From Puniceicoccales bacterium (lineage in GTDB: Bacteria; Verrucomicrobiota; Verrucomicrobiia; Opitutales; UBA953), in the NCBI GenBank assembly GCA_031269335.1, contig JAISZI010000069.1, positions 1 to 33,087 of the forward strand: a stretch of DNA of 33,087 nucleotides. The letters run 5' to 3'. The position numbers and the translations under genes are program-made. The notes beneath the pieces are model-generated. The model searched no databases. It was given only the letters and a program-made list of their open reading frames with translations, and was not told where the DNA came from. Within the stretch, counting starts at the first letter, position 1. Each line of letters opens with the position of its first letter. Of the stretch, positions 16,149 to 24,856 are shown piece after piece.

Positions 16149-17096
16149 ATGAGCGTTGTTGCGTTTTTAACAAGAGCTAAAGATGTGCTGGGGGGTTCTG
16201 GGGAACCGGTGGGTTCTTGCGATGAAGAAACACCCTTACTCGATGAGGGGAAATCGTGTGATTTTGGTGGCGGTGGTTCTGGCGAAGATGGCGCGGGGCA
16301 CTTGCTCGATGTAAAAAAATTACGGGTATGTTTTCGTGTCAGAGGCAAGGAAGTGAGGGCGGTGGAAGATGTGTCGTTTTCGCTTGGGACGGGAAAGATT
16401 CTTGCCTTGGTCGGGGAGTCTGGGAGTGGGAAGTCGGTGAGTGCGTTGGCGTTAGCGGGTTTGTTGTCGGAAAATGCGGTTGTATCGGGAGAAGTGTATT
16501 ATCGCGGGCGGGATGTGTTGGGGATGTCTGGGCGGGCGTTGTGTCATTTGCGCGGGAGGGAAATTGCTTATATTTTTCAGGAGCCGTGTGCGTCGTTGAA
16601 TCCTGTTCTTACCGTTGGTTTTCAGATTGCTGAGTCTGTGCGGCGGCATTTTCCGCATGTGCGCGATGTGAAGGCGCGTGTGGCGAGTGCGTTGGGGGAG
16701 GTGGGTCTTGGCGTGGTCTGGGAGCGTGTCGTGGATGCGTATCCCCATGAATTGTCGGGGGGAATGTTGCAGCGGGCGATGATTGCGATGGCTCTTGTGT
16801 GTGAACCGCAATTGCTCGTGGCAGATGAACCGACGACTGCGCTGGATGTAACGGTGCAAAAGCGGATTTTGGAATTGATAATGAAGTTGCGGGAACGGCG
16901 GCGGATGGCGGTATTGCTCATCACGCATAATTTCGGGATAGCAGCCGCGTGCGCCGATGAAATTGCGGTGATGCGCAATGGTCGCGTGGTGGAGAAGGGA
17001 ACGGCACGGGAGGTGCTTTTCGCGCCAAGAGACGCATACACGCGTCTGCTTGTCGCTTGTGTTCCTCGTCTCAAGAACCGCCCCGTCGCACAATAA
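16149..17096 (+). CDS. Oligopeptide/dipeptide-type ABC transporter ATP-binding protein
   Basis: The 315-aa product has all ABC ATPase motifs: Walker A GESGSGKSV, Q-loop IFQEPCASLNPVLTVG, signature LSGGMLQRAMIAMAL, Walker B LLVADEPTTALDV and switch His in LITHNFG. FQEPxxSLNP and the VFEKG-like end (VVEKGTAREVLFAPRDAYTRLLV) are typical of OppD/DppD. Residues 1-52 form an unusual acidic, Gly-rich extension before the ATPase domain (from LLDVKKLRVCF), so a later start such as the TTG before LDVKK is possible. No permease, binding protein or OppF partner is adjacent. It follows the repeat cluster and converges on the oxidoreductase gene. Confidence 0.85.
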   Translation: MSVVAFLTRAKDVLGGSGEPVGSCDEETPLLDEGKSCDFGGGGSGEDGAGHLLDVKKLRVCFRVRGKEVRAVEDVSFSLGTGKILALVGESGSGKSVSALALAGLLSENAVVSGEVYYRGRDVLGMSGRALCHLRGREIAYIFQEPCASLNPVLTVGFQIAESVRRHFPHVRDVKARVASALGEVGLGVVWERVVDAYPHELSGGMLQRAMIAMALVCEPQLLVADEPTTALDVTVQKRILELIMKLRERRRMAVLLITHNFGIAAACADEIAVMRNGRVVEKGTAREVLFAPRDAYTRLLVACVPRLKNRPVAQ

Positions 17097-17133
17097 ATTT
17101 ATTCGGGCGGGCTGTTTTGTAATAAAGTGCGCG

Positions 17134-20100
17134 TTATGCGGGAGGGGAAGTTGTTTGGGCGACTTTGTCTTGGTTCAGTTTGGAGAGAGCTTCGTATTTT
17201 GCGTGGTAAGCGAGGGCTTGGGCGCGGGCTTCGTCGCGGAGGACGCTGGCGAGGGCGGGGTCTATGCGTTCGAGTGCTTTGAAGCGGGTTTCGGAAGCCA
17301 TGAAATCGGCGACATCGGCGGAAGGCTTTGGCGAATCAAGTTTTAGCGGGGAGACACCTTGTTCGGCGAGGTCGGGGTTGTAGCGAAGGAGTGACCAGTA
17401 GCCGCTTTTCACGGCGAGTTCTTGGTGGTTGAGACCGGCGGCGATATCATAGCCGTGGGCAATGCAATGGCTGTAGGCGATGATGAGGGCGGGTCCGTCG
17501 AAAGATTCCGCCTCGCGGAGGGCGTTGAGCAGCTGGGCGTCGCGTGCTCCAATGGCGACACGGGCGACATAGACATTGCCGTATTGCATGGCGATGCCGG
17601 CGAGGTCTTTTTTGGGGGCGCGTTTGCCGGATGCCGCGAATTTGGCGATGGCACCCGTTGGGGTGGACTTCGATGCTTGTCCGCCGGTGTTGGAATAGAC
17701 TTCGGTGTCGAGGACGAGTATCTTGATGTTGGCTCCGGTGGCGAGGACGTGGTCAACGCCGCCGTAACCAATGTCGTATGCCCAACCGTCTCCGCCAACT
17801 ATCCAGACGGTTTTTTTGACGAGAAATTCGACGCGTTCCGCGAGACGCGTGGCAATCTGGGCGGAAGAAGGCGGGAGCGAAGCAAGTTTTTGGCGCAAAG
17901 AGGCGACGTAAGTGCGTTGGGTGGCGATGGCAGTTTCGTCTTTTTGCGGATTGGAGAGGATGGCGTCGATGAGGGCGTCGTCGTTGATGGCAGGTTTGAG
18001 AGCGACAAGGAGTTCGCGGGCTTCGGCTGTTTGTTCATCAACGGCGAGGCGCATGCCATAGCCAAATTCAGCGTTATCCTCGAAGAGAGAGTTCGCCCAT
18101 GCTGGACCACGCCCTTCGGCGTTGGTGGTGTAGGGGGTTGTGGGCAAGTTGCCGCCGTAGATGGAGGAGCAACCGGTGGCGTTTGCCATGTAAAGGCGAT
18201 CTCCAAAGAGTTGGGTAAGGAGTTTAATGTAAGGTGTTTCTCCGCAACCCGTGCACGCTCCGGAAAATTCGATGAGCGGCGGCATGAATTGGACGCTCTT
18301 CATATCGTTGCCCATGCGCGTGCGCGGCGGGTCTGGGATGTGGTTGAGGAAGTAGTCGAAGTTGGCGTTTTCGGCGATGCGCAGGGGTGCCTGTGGCGCC
18401 ATATTGAGGGCTTTGCGACCAGGGGTTTTGCGGTCTTTTGCGGGGCAGACTTGGGCGCAAAGCGTGCAGCCCGTGCAATCTTCCGGAGCGACTTGGATGG
18501 TGAAGCGGCTCGCGGGGTTGTCTTTGCTTTTGAACGGCGTGCTTTTGAAACTTTGCGGGGGGTCTGCCAGCGCACTTTCCGGATAGTATTTCGCTCGGAT
18601 GGCGGCGTGCGGGCAAACGGTGACACATTTATTGCACTGGATGCACAAGGACGGTTCCCATTCGGGAATGGAGTCGGCGAGGTTACGTTTTTCGTATTTT
18701 GTTGTGCCAGCCGGCCATGTGCCGCTCGCAGGAAGGGCACTCACGGGGAGGAGGTCGCCTTGACCGGCGATAATGCGCGCAGTAACGCTTTTGACGAAAT
18801 CCGGAGCACCCTGATAAACGGGAGGGATAATGGGGGCGGCGTCGGCGTCGGGAGCGTCGGGAAGGGAAATTTTGTGAAGAGCAGCGAGCGAGTTATCCAC
18901 GGCTTGATAATTCTTTTGGATGACCTCGTCGCCTTTGCGGGAATATGTCTTTTTGATGGATTTTTTGATCTGGGCAATGGCTTCATCGCGAGGAAGGACG
19001 CCCGACAAGGCGAAGAAGCAGGTTTGCATGACAGTATTGGTGCGCCCGCCCATGCCGCTGTCGCGTGCGACGCGTGTGGCGTCGATGGTGTAGATGCTGA
19101 GTTCCTTTTCGATGGCTTGGCGTTGCCATTCGACGGGGAGGCGTCGCCAAGTCTCTTCGGGAGAAAAGGGAGAATTCAGGAGGACGGTTGCCCGCGGTCT
19201 GGCGAACTCAAGGACGGCGTGCCGCCCGATGAAACTGTATTGGCTGCAAGAAACGAAGTTGGCTTGGGAAATGAGATATTGGGAACGAATCGGACGCGGT
19301 CCGAAACGCAGGTGGGAAACGGTGAGGGCGCCGGATTTTTTGGAGTCATAGACAAAATAGCCTTGGGCAAAGTTGTCCGTTTGTTCACCGATGATCTTGA
19401 TGGAGTTCTTGTTAGCACCGACTGTGCCGTCGGCACCCAGACCGACAAAGACAGCGCGGACAACGTCGTCTTGCTCGATGTCCCATTCTGGGTCGAAGGG
19501 GATGGAGGTGTTGGAGACGTCGTCGTAGATGCCGATGGTAAAGCCATTTTTGGGAGAAGGGCGGGCAAGCTCGTCGTAGATGGCTTTGATCATTGCCGGG
19601 GTAAATTCCTTGCTGCCAAGACCATAGCGCCCGCCAATAACGCGGGGTGCCGGCGAGCGTGTGTTATCCTGTGCAACGGCGGTGATAACGTTTTGGTAAA
19701 GGGGTTCGCCGAGGGAACCCGGCTCTTTCGTGCGGTCGAGAACGGCGATGGTTTTAACGGTGCGGGGAATAGCGTTGAGGAACGCTTGGGTGTCAAACGG
19801 AAGGAAGAGGCGGACTTTGAGAAGACCAAGTTTTTCGCCACGGGCGTTGAGGTGGTCAATGGTTTCGCTAATGGTTTCGCAGGCACTGCCCATGGCAACG
19901 ATGAGGCGGTCGGCATCAGGCGCGCCGCAATAGTCGAAGAGGTGGTAATGGCGCCCGGTGATGGAGGCAAAGCGGTCCATGCAGTTTTGGACGATAGCCG
20001 GCAGAGCGAGATAGTGGGCATTGCAGGCTTCGCGGCTTTGGAAATAGACGTCTGGGTTGGCGGCGACACCGCGTATTGAAGGAGCATCGGGGTTAAGGGC

Positions 20101-20739
20101 GCGGGTGCGAAATTCGCGAATTTTTTCGGGGTCAATCATAGCGGAGAGGACGGCATCGGAGAGGGTGTTAATTTTGCTGACTTCGTGCGAAGTGCGGAAT
20201 CCGTCAAAAAAGTGGAGAAAAGGGAGACTGCCTTCAAGGGAAGCCGCGTGGGCAATGAGGGCGAGGTCGTTGGCTTCTTGACCGGAGCCGGAGCAGAGCA
20301 TCGCGAATCCCGTAGCGCGGCAAGCCATGACGTCGGAGTGGTCTCCGAAAATGGAAAGAGCGTTTGTGGCAAGTGCACGCGCCGAGACATGCATGGTGAA
20401 AGGGATAAGTTCGCCAGCTATCTTATACATAACCGGTATCATAAGGAGGAGACCCTGGGATGCCGTGTAGGTAGTGGTGAGAGAACCGCCAAGGAGGCTG
20501 CCGTGGACGGCACCCGCGACACCGGCTTCGGACTGAAGCTGGGCGACCCGGGGGACGTGTCCCCAGATGTTCTTCCGCCCTGCGGCAGACCATTCATCAG
20601 CACTTTCTGCCATCGGTGAAGAAGGGGTGATTGGGTAAATGGCAATCACTTCGCTAAGTCGGTGGGAGACGGACGCCACGGCTTCGTTGGCGTCCATGGT
20701 TACGTATTTGGGTGTGTTTTCGTTCGGCATAAAGGACAT
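17134..20739 (-). CDS. nifJ: Pyruvate:ferredoxin (flavodoxin) oxidoreductase
   Basis: The enzyme oxidises pyruvate to acetyl-CoA and CO2, reducing ferredoxin or flavodoxin; it is oxygen-sensitive and typical of anaerobes. The single 1201-aa chain has the standard domain order: N-terminal pyrimidine-binding domain (VIAIYPITPSSPMAE), transketolase C-like and gamma domains (FVGLGADGTVGANKNSIKII), two [4Fe-4S] motifs (C699, C702, C705, C709 and C755, C758, C761, C765), cluster ligands near the cofactor (C829, C832, C857), and the TPP domain (GGDGWAYDIGYGGVDH, DTEVYSNTGGQASKSTPTG). Full length, no defects seen. It would supply reduced ferredoxin, the likely electron source for the activator-reductase pair at 21-31 kb, though that link is inference. 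Confidence 0.97.
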   Translation of the reverse strand: MSFMPNENTPKYVTMDANEAVASVSHRLSEVIAIYPITPSSPMAESADEWSAAGRKNIWGHVPRVAQLQSEAGVAGAVHGSLLGGSLTTTYTASQGLLLMIPVMYKIAGELIPFTMHVSARALATNALSIFGDHSDVMACRATGFAMLCSGSGQEANDLALIAHAASLEGSLPFLHFFDGFRTSHEVSKINTLSDAVLSAMIDPEKIREFRTRALNPDAPSIRGVAANPDVYFQSREACNAHYLALPAIVQNCMDRFASITGRHYHLFDYCGAPDADRLIVAMGSACETISETIDHLNARGEKLGLLKVRLFLPFDTQAFLNAIPRTVKTIAVLDRTKEPGSLGEPLYQNVITAVAQDNTRSPAPRVIGGRYGLGSKEFTPAMIKAIYDELARPSPKNGFTIGIYDDVSNTSIPFDPEWDIEQDDVVRAVFVGLGADGTVGANKNSIKIIGEQTDNFAQGYFVYDSKKSGALTVSHLRFGPRPIRSQYLISQANFVSCSQYSFIGRHAVLEFARPRATVLLNSPFSPEETWRRLPVEWQRQAIEKELSIYTIDATRVARDSGMGGRTNTVMQTCFFALSGVLPRDEAIAQIKKSIKKTYSRKGDEVIQKNYQAVDNSLAALHKISLPDAPDADAAPIIPPVYQGAPDFVKSVTARIIAGQGDLLPVSALPASGTWPAGTTKYEKRNLADSIPEWEPSLCIQCNKCVTVCPHAAIRAKYYPESALADPPQSFKSTPFKSKDNPASRFTIQVAPEDCTGCTLCAQVCPAKDRKTPGRKALNMAPQAPLRIAENANFDYFLNHIPDPPRTRMGNDMKSVQFMPPLIEFSGACTGCGETPYIKLLTQLFGDRLYMANATGCSSIYGGNLPTTPYTTNAEGRGPAWANSLFEDNAEFGYGMRLAVDEQTAEARELLVALKPAINDDALIDAILSNPQKDETAIATQRTYVASLRQKLASLPPSSAQIATRLAERVEFLVKKTVWIVGGDGWAYDIGYGGVDHVLATGANIKILVLDTEVYSNTGGQASKSTPTGAIAKFAASGKRAPKKDLAGIAMQYGNVYVARVAIGARDAQLLNALREAESFDGPALIIAYSHCIAHGYDIAAGLNHQELAVKSGYWSLLRYNPDLAEQGVSPLKLDSPKPSADVADFMASETRFKALERIDPALASVLRDEARAQALAYHAKYEALSKLNQDKVAQTTSPPA

Positions 20740-20782
20740 GCACCTGTAGCGGCTAAGGGGTGATACTCAATGTTTTAATTAA

Positions 20783-20804
20783 CCCGTAAATTTTACCAAA
20801 CGGG
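20783..20804. promoter_or_regulatory. Inverted repeat upstream of nifJ
   Basis: CCCGT-12-ACGGG contains the nested palindrome GTAAATTTTAC (20786-20796). It lies 44-65 bases before the oxidoreductase start in the AT-rich upstream region. It may be an operator; it does not match FNR or Rex consensus sequences that I know. Confidence 0.35.
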
Positions 20805-21032
20805 ACTTGGGCGACACGATCGTAGCGCAACTATTTGCCATGAAATAAGATAACCTGCTCCATACGCCAGCCGACAAAAACGCACTGCGGACAGACCGGA
20901 AAACGGCAGCGTCGGCTGAAATTTGCAAATTCGGCTAATGGAAAAATAATGTGGGCGTTTCTGGGGATTTTTTTTGACAGGCAGCAGAGGAGATGTCTCC
21001 GTGTGTGCCTTCTTTACCCTTGTTTAGGGTAT

Positions 21033-21110
21033 CGGGCTGTAGCGCAGTCTGGCTAGCGCACTTGCATGGGGTGCAAGGGGTCGGTGGTTCGAATCCACTC
21101 AGCCCGACCA
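21033..21110 (+). tRNA. tRNA-Pro (anticodon GGG)
   Basis: A 78-nt cloverleaf can be folded. The acceptor stem CGGGCTG/CAGCCCG carries discriminator A and encoded CCA. The D-arm is GCGC...GCGC. The anticodon stem CTTGC/GCAAG bears loop ATGGGGT with anticodon GGG at 21068-21070. The T-arm is GGTGG-TTCGAAT-CCACT. C1-G72 is typical of tRNA-Pro. Encoded CCA and all stems are intact. Confidence 0.96.
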
Positions 21111-21119
21111 ATTTTTCAG

Positions 21120-21145
21120 AAACCGCTATATGAGCGGTTTTATCA
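21120..21145 (+). terminator. Candidate terminator after tRNA-Pro
   Basis: AAACCGCT-loop-AGCGGTTT forms an 8-bp stem immediately downstream of the tRNA, ending in a short T-run. A second stem (GCGGGAA/TTCCCGC, 21171-21188) followed by TTATTTTTT gives a stronger plus-strand terminator. Confidence 0.6.
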
Positions 21146-21170
21146 ACGAAGCGACGACTTCGGCGCGTGT

Positions 21171-21198
21171 GCGGGAATTTCTTCCCGCTTATTTTTTG
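21171..21198 (+). terminator. Second plus-strand terminator before the fused autotransporter end
   Basis: A 7-bp stem GCGGGAA/TTCCCGC with a 4-nt loop is followed by TTATTTTTT. It is oriented to stop tRNA-derived transcription entering the convergent autotransporter gene. On the minus strand no T-run follows, so it may serve that gene poorly. Confidence 0.6.
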
Positions 21199-21200
21199 TC

Positions 21201-24200
21201 TCAAAAACGCAGGCGGATAGCGGCGTTGAAGTGGTGGGCGGTTTGGGAACGCAGGTCGGTTTCGTAGGCATAGGCGAGGTGGAGGGCTGCGTTGCGGGCG
21301 AGGGCGATTTCGACGGCGGGGCTGACGCGGAACGTGTTTTCGGCGGTGGCAGCGGCTCGGGTGCGCAAGCGCGGAGCGGCGGCGAGGGCGGGATCGACGA
21401 AACGGGCGGCAACAACGGTGTCGTCGTCGAGGAGTTCAACGGCATAGGCGATGTCGAGCGAGACGCGGGCAAGACCAGTGTCAGCGCGGACAGGTGTCCA
21501 CGCGAAGGTGGTGCCGAGACCGGCGCGGAGGGAATTTTGGGAGAGAGTGCTGACGGCGAGAGCGTAGTCGCTGGGGGTGGCGGCGGAGCGGCGTTCTTCG
21601 GTGAAGGCGTTGACGTCGGCGCGGGCGAAGTCGAGGGCGACGTAGGGCGTGGCGGTGAAGGCTTGGGCGGGGCGGAAGACGGCGCCGGCGGCGAGGTGGG
21701 CGGCGAGGTCGTAACCGTCGGTGCGGGCGGTGTTTGTGGCACCGGCGACGGCGGGGAGGGCGCGGCTGGTGTCGTAGGTGGAAATACCGCCGGAGAGGGC
21801 GGCGTCGGCGAAGTAGCGGTTGGCAATGAGGGTGCTGGCGTAGGCGGTGGCGCGGAATTGGGACTGGGTGGTTCTGCCGCCGCCGGCGATGGTGGCGCGC
21901 CCGTTGTGGTAGGCGAGGTTGGCGCCGACGAGGAAGCGTGCGGGGGCGTTTGGCTGCGCGGGGGCAAGGACGTAGTCGGCACCGACGGCGCCGCCAAAGG
22001 TGGTGGCGTCGAACGCGGGCGCGGCGGCGCGGGAGCCGTTGTCAACGGTGGCACCGATGGCGTGGATGTAGGCGGTAAAGGCGGACACGGCGGCGTTGTT
22101 CGCGGCAGCGGCGGCGGCGTTGTTGCCGTCGGCGGCGGCATTTTGCAAAAGCGAGGCACGCCAGTTGTCGAGGTGGTTGTGAAGGGCGGCGTTAGCAGTG
22201 GCGGCGGCGTGGAGCGGCAGGGCGGTCAACGAAGCGAAACCGCGCAGGTCGGCGACGCGGGCGTAGTCGTGGCTGACGGCGACGGTATTGGCGGCGGCGT
22301 TGAACGCGCCTGTGAGCACGGGGTCGGTGAACGCGATGCGCGTGGCAGCGGGGTCGGCGGCGGTGCCAAGGACAAGGCGCGGGGTGTCGGCGGCGGCGGC
22401 GGTGTTTTCAATGAAAAGGGCGAGCGGGAGCGTGTCGCCGTGGGCGGCGAGGAACGCGGCGTCAACGTCGAAGAGCGCAGTGCCGCCGAGGGTGCGGACG
22501 CCGCCGTCGGTGGCGGTGTAGCGAATTTTACCGGTGGTGCCGGCGGCGTTGGCGGTGAAGCGCACGGTGCCGGCGTTTTCGATCGCGGCAGTTTCGAGCA
22601 CGCCCGACGCGCCCAGCACAAGCGTTGCGTCGGCGGCGAGCATTGTGTGCGGCGCGGAGAGGCGGGCGTTTTCGAGGAAGACGGAGCCTGCCTCGATGTG
22701 CGCGTGGTGAAAGTCGAGGTTGCCGTGGTGGACGAAAAACGCGCCCGTGCCGCGCTTGGTGAACGCGCCCGTGGCGAGTTGAAACGCCGTCTGCGCGTGG
22801 CCGCTGTGCGCAGCGAGCGTTGCGGCGTCAATGCCCGTGAGCGTGAAGTGCCCGTGGTGACCGGCGGCGGCAAACGTGAGGTCGCCCGCGCCGCCGACAG
22901 TGAGCGACGCGAGGTGCGGCCAAGCGGCGAGGTTGACGCCGTCGAAGGTCTGCGGCATCGCGGCGTGGGTGTCGAAGACAAGCGCGTCGCCATGCGCGGG
23001 ACCGGGGACGATTTCGCCGTCGTCGCCGTGCGCGATACCGGCGGTGTCGCGGGTGATGCGCCACGCGCCCAGCGTGCCGTCGGTGTTCGTCGCGTGGCAA
23101 AACCAGGTCAGTGCGCGGTTCTCGTAAATGGGCACGGCGGGCACGGTGGTGGTGTCGCCGGTGTTACCGGTGTTGACGAGGTCGTCGAAAAGGTCGGCGG
23201 CGCCGCCTGTCGTATCGAAACCGCAGCACTCGTGCGCGAGGACGTCGGGCGCGCTGGCGAACGCGAGCAGCGCGGCAGCCGCCAGCAAGAGCAGGCGTGA
23301 CGGGGTGGCGGCGGTGTTGGAGTGAAGTGGTGTGTCGCGTGTGTCGTGCATTGAAAATGGTGTTTGCGGTGAAAGCGGGTCAGATGCGGCTGGCGGCGGT
23401 GGCGGCACCCCATCCGGCTCGGAGGCGGGCGGGGCGAAGAGGCGTTTTTCACGCAGGACTTCGATAAACGCCTCAATGCGGGTGAGGAGTTGACCGCGGT
23501 CGCTCTCGGAGTAGTCGCTCGACAAGGCGAGAACGGGCAGACCGGCGGCGTTATAACGGTCAATGAAGTGTTTCTGGGCGATGCCGTAGCAGGCGCAAAA
23601 TTTCAGGAAAACGTAGAGCACGCCCTCGACGGCGTAGTGCTCGGCGAGGCGGACGGAAAAATCCACGGCGTCGCCAAACGGGCGTTGGCGGGCGCACGGT
23701 GCTTGGTCGAGGTAGCCGTCGGCGAGCGCGGCGAAGGGGTCGCCATTTTCGCGCACGGTGCTGTGGAAGGGGCGTGCGCCGGCGCAATTGTCCTCAATGA
23801 CGACGTTCGCACCGAGTTCCTGTTCAACGATTTCGAGAATGCGGCGGTCTCCGTCGGCGACGATGCTGCCAGCGGCGAGCAGCCGGATGGGTCTCTCGTG
23901 GCGCACGGGCACCTGACCGGAATTAAGGGAGTGCGATTGCGAGCTGCTGATTGCCGCCGCAATGATGTTTTCCAGCGCGGGGCGAAGTTTCGCAGGCGGG
24001 ACGTAGTAGTAGGCGCGGGCAATGTCGGCGAATTGACCGCCGCTGAGCAGCGGCAGGGCGCGGCGGCGCAACTCGGAGATTTGGCGCAAGAGCACGCGCA
24101 GGGCGTTGCGCTCGCGGATGGCGACGTGGAGGGCGTCGGCGGTGACGGGCGGCTTGCCGGTGAGGGCGGCGAGATCGTCACGAAAAGTCAGAATTTCCTC

Positions 24201-24629
24201 GCGGAAAAAACGGCGCGAATCCGGCTCGGAGCGCAGTTTGGGGACGTTCAGCAGTCGCGTGGGCGTGAAGAGTTCTATCGTCTCGGCGGCGCGTTTCATC
24301 GTCGCGCAGGTGTGAAACGAATAGACCTTGTGGAACGCCTTGTAGAGCGGATCGCCCTGCTCAAAGCCGCCGATGCAGCTCTTGGTAAAATCGCAGAAAA
24401 CGCTCTGCGTGTAGAGTTCGCCGGCTGCGGCGCGGGCGGTGTCGCCGCCCTTGAACAGGCGGGCGTGGAGGACACCGGCGGCGTCGAGAAGCTCGACGGG
24501 CGTGTAGTTGCACAGGTAGCCGACTTTGCGCACGTCAGAGGCGGCGTGGATGAGCGCGTCCTGCGAGTCACGCACAAGGACGTCGAGTGCGGCAAGGGCA
24601 GCGGAAAGATTGTTCGTTTTGGTGGTCAT
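21201..24629 (-). CDS. HgdB/BcrC-family Fe-S reductase domain in frame with an autotransporter
   Basis: One 1142-aa frame holds two unrelated parts. Residues 1-396 match the 2-hydroxyacyl-CoA dehydratase/benzoyl-CoA reductase/double-cubane protein family. This part has VGYLCNYTPVELLDAAG (C40), QSVFCDFTKSC (C79, C85), HTC (C108), GSIVADGDRRILEIVE, VLYVFLKFCACYG (C345, C347) and LPVLALSSDYSES...TRIEAFIEVL. These domains carry Fe-S clusters and need a HgdC-type activator, present at 29949. After a Pro-rich linker, Met427 begins a signal peptide (LLLLAAAALLAFA, cleavage near A465), then an Ala/Thr/Gly-rich passenger with C468-C469, and a C-terminal beta-barrel ending in AIRLRF. A signal peptide in mid-chain argues for two proteins: either internal initiation at 23351, or a frameshift in the CCG/CCA tract near 23390. 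The latter would expose a TGA at 23380-23382, 28 bases before that ATG. Confidence 0.85.
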   Translation of the reverse strand: MTTKTNNLSAALAALDVLVRDSQDALIHAASDVRKVGYLCNYTPVELLDAAGVLHARLFKGGDTARAAAGELYTQSVFCDFTKSCIGGFEQGDPLYKAFHKVYSFHTCATMKRAAETIELFTPTRLLNVPKLRSEPDSRRFFREEILTFRDDLAALTGKPPVTADALHVAIRERNALRVLLRQISELRRRALPLLSGGQFADIARAYYYVPPAKLRPALENIIAAAISSSQSHSLNSGQVPVRHERPIRLLAAGSIVADGDRRILEIVEQELGANVVIEDNCAGARPFHSTVRENGDPFAALADGYLDQAPCARQRPFGDAVDFSVRLAEHYAVEGVLYVFLKFCACYGIAQKHFIDRYNAAGLPVLALSSDYSESDRGQLLTRIEAFIEVLREKRLFAPPASEPDGVPPPPPAASDPLSPQTPFSMHDTRDTPLHSNTAATPSRLLLLAAAALLAFASAPDVLAHECCGFDTTGGAADLFDDLVNTGNTGDTTTVPAVPIYENRALTWFCHATNTDGTLGAWRITRDTAGIAHGDDGEIVPGPAHGDALVFDTHAAMPQTFDGVNLAAWPHLASLTVGGAGDLTFAAAGHHGHFTLTGIDAATLAAHSGHAQTAFQLATGAFTKRGTGAFFVHHGNLDFHHAHIEAGSVFLENARLSAPHTMLAADATLVLGASGVLETAAIENAGTVRFTANAAGTTGKIRYTATDGGVRTLGGTALFDVDAAFLAAHGDTLPLALFIENTAAAADTPRLVLGTAADPAATRIAFTDPVLTGAFNAAANTVAVSHDYARVADLRGFASLTALPLHAAATANAALHNHLDNWRASLLQNAAADGNNAAAAAANNAAVSAFTAYIHAIGATVDNGSRAAAPAFDATTFGGAVGADYVLAPAQPNAPARFLVGANLAYHNGRATIAGGGRTTQSQFRATAYASTLIANRYFADAALSGGISTYDTSRALPAVAGATNTARTDGYDLAAHLAAGAVFRPAQAFTATPYVALDFARADVNAFTEERRSAATPSDYALAVSTLSQNSLRAGLGTTFAWTPVRADTGLARVSLDIAYAVELLDDDTVVAARFVDPALAAAPRLRTRAAATAENTFRVSPAVEIALARNAALHLAYAYETDLRSQTAHHFNAAIRLRF

Positions 24630-24715
24630 TGTTGGTGGTGTTGGTGTGTGTGCTTTAGGAAAACAAGACGGCGGTTAGCCATTGTGTCTGCGGTCGCATA
24701 CGGGCGAAACTTGTC

Positions 24716-24730
24716 TTCTTTGGTAAAGAA
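24716..24730. promoter_or_regulatory. Palindrome TTCTTTGGTAAAGAA, copy 1
   Basis: Perfect 6-bp arms (TTCTTT/AAAGAA) with a GGT centre, inside a 24-base direct repeat shared with copy 2. It lies 87 bases upstream of the reductase start codon. Operator-like, regulator unknown. The sequence continues as TGCAAG, close to ATACAAG beside the related site at 30878. Confidence 0.55.
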
Positions 24731-24823
24731 TGCAAGCATTAAAAGCAAATGGTAAGTCGCCTTTTTGTGCGGTGTTACGGAAGGAGTTTTCGCGCATATA
24801 AATCTTTTCAAATTAAACTTGTC

Positions 24824-24838
24824 TTCTTTGGTAAAGAA
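24824..24838. promoter_or_regulatory. Palindrome TTCTTTGGTAAAGAA, copy 2
   Basis: Identical to copy 1 and 108 bases from it, about ten helical turns, so two bound dimers could face the same side of DNA. It ends 18 bases before the binding-protein start and sits between candidate -35 and -10 boxes, a position expected for repression. Confidence 0.55.
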
Positions 24839-24856
24839 AGCAACTATTTTAAAACC

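Larger units (their letters stand above)
24630..24856. promoter_or_regulatory. Divergent control region between reductase and transporter operons
   Basis: This 227-base gap is clearly AT-richer than its flanks and separates the minus-strand reductase/autotransporter gene from the plus-strand transporter operon. It carries two copies of a 24-base direct repeat (24707-24730 and 24815-24838), 108 bases apart, each containing a perfect 15-bp palindrome. TTGTCT (24819) and AACTAT (24842) at 17-bp spacing could be promoter boxes around copy 2, which would place transcription start only a few bases before the ATG at 24857. Confidence 0.55.

Noticed and set aside
17422-20079. 885-codon open frame on the plus strand
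   Set aside because: It lies entirely opposite nifJ, is Gly/Val/Asp-rich and has no domain; it is a GC-rich shadow.
20935-21204. Minus-strand 89-residue frame containing GLSGFEPPTPCTPCKCASQT
   Set aside because: It is the antisense translation of tRNA-Pro, a well-known spurious annotation.
21066-23300. 744-codon open frame on the plus strand
   Set aside because: It is the Gly/Val-rich antisense of the Ala/Thr-rich autotransporter passenger and runs through the tRNA gene.
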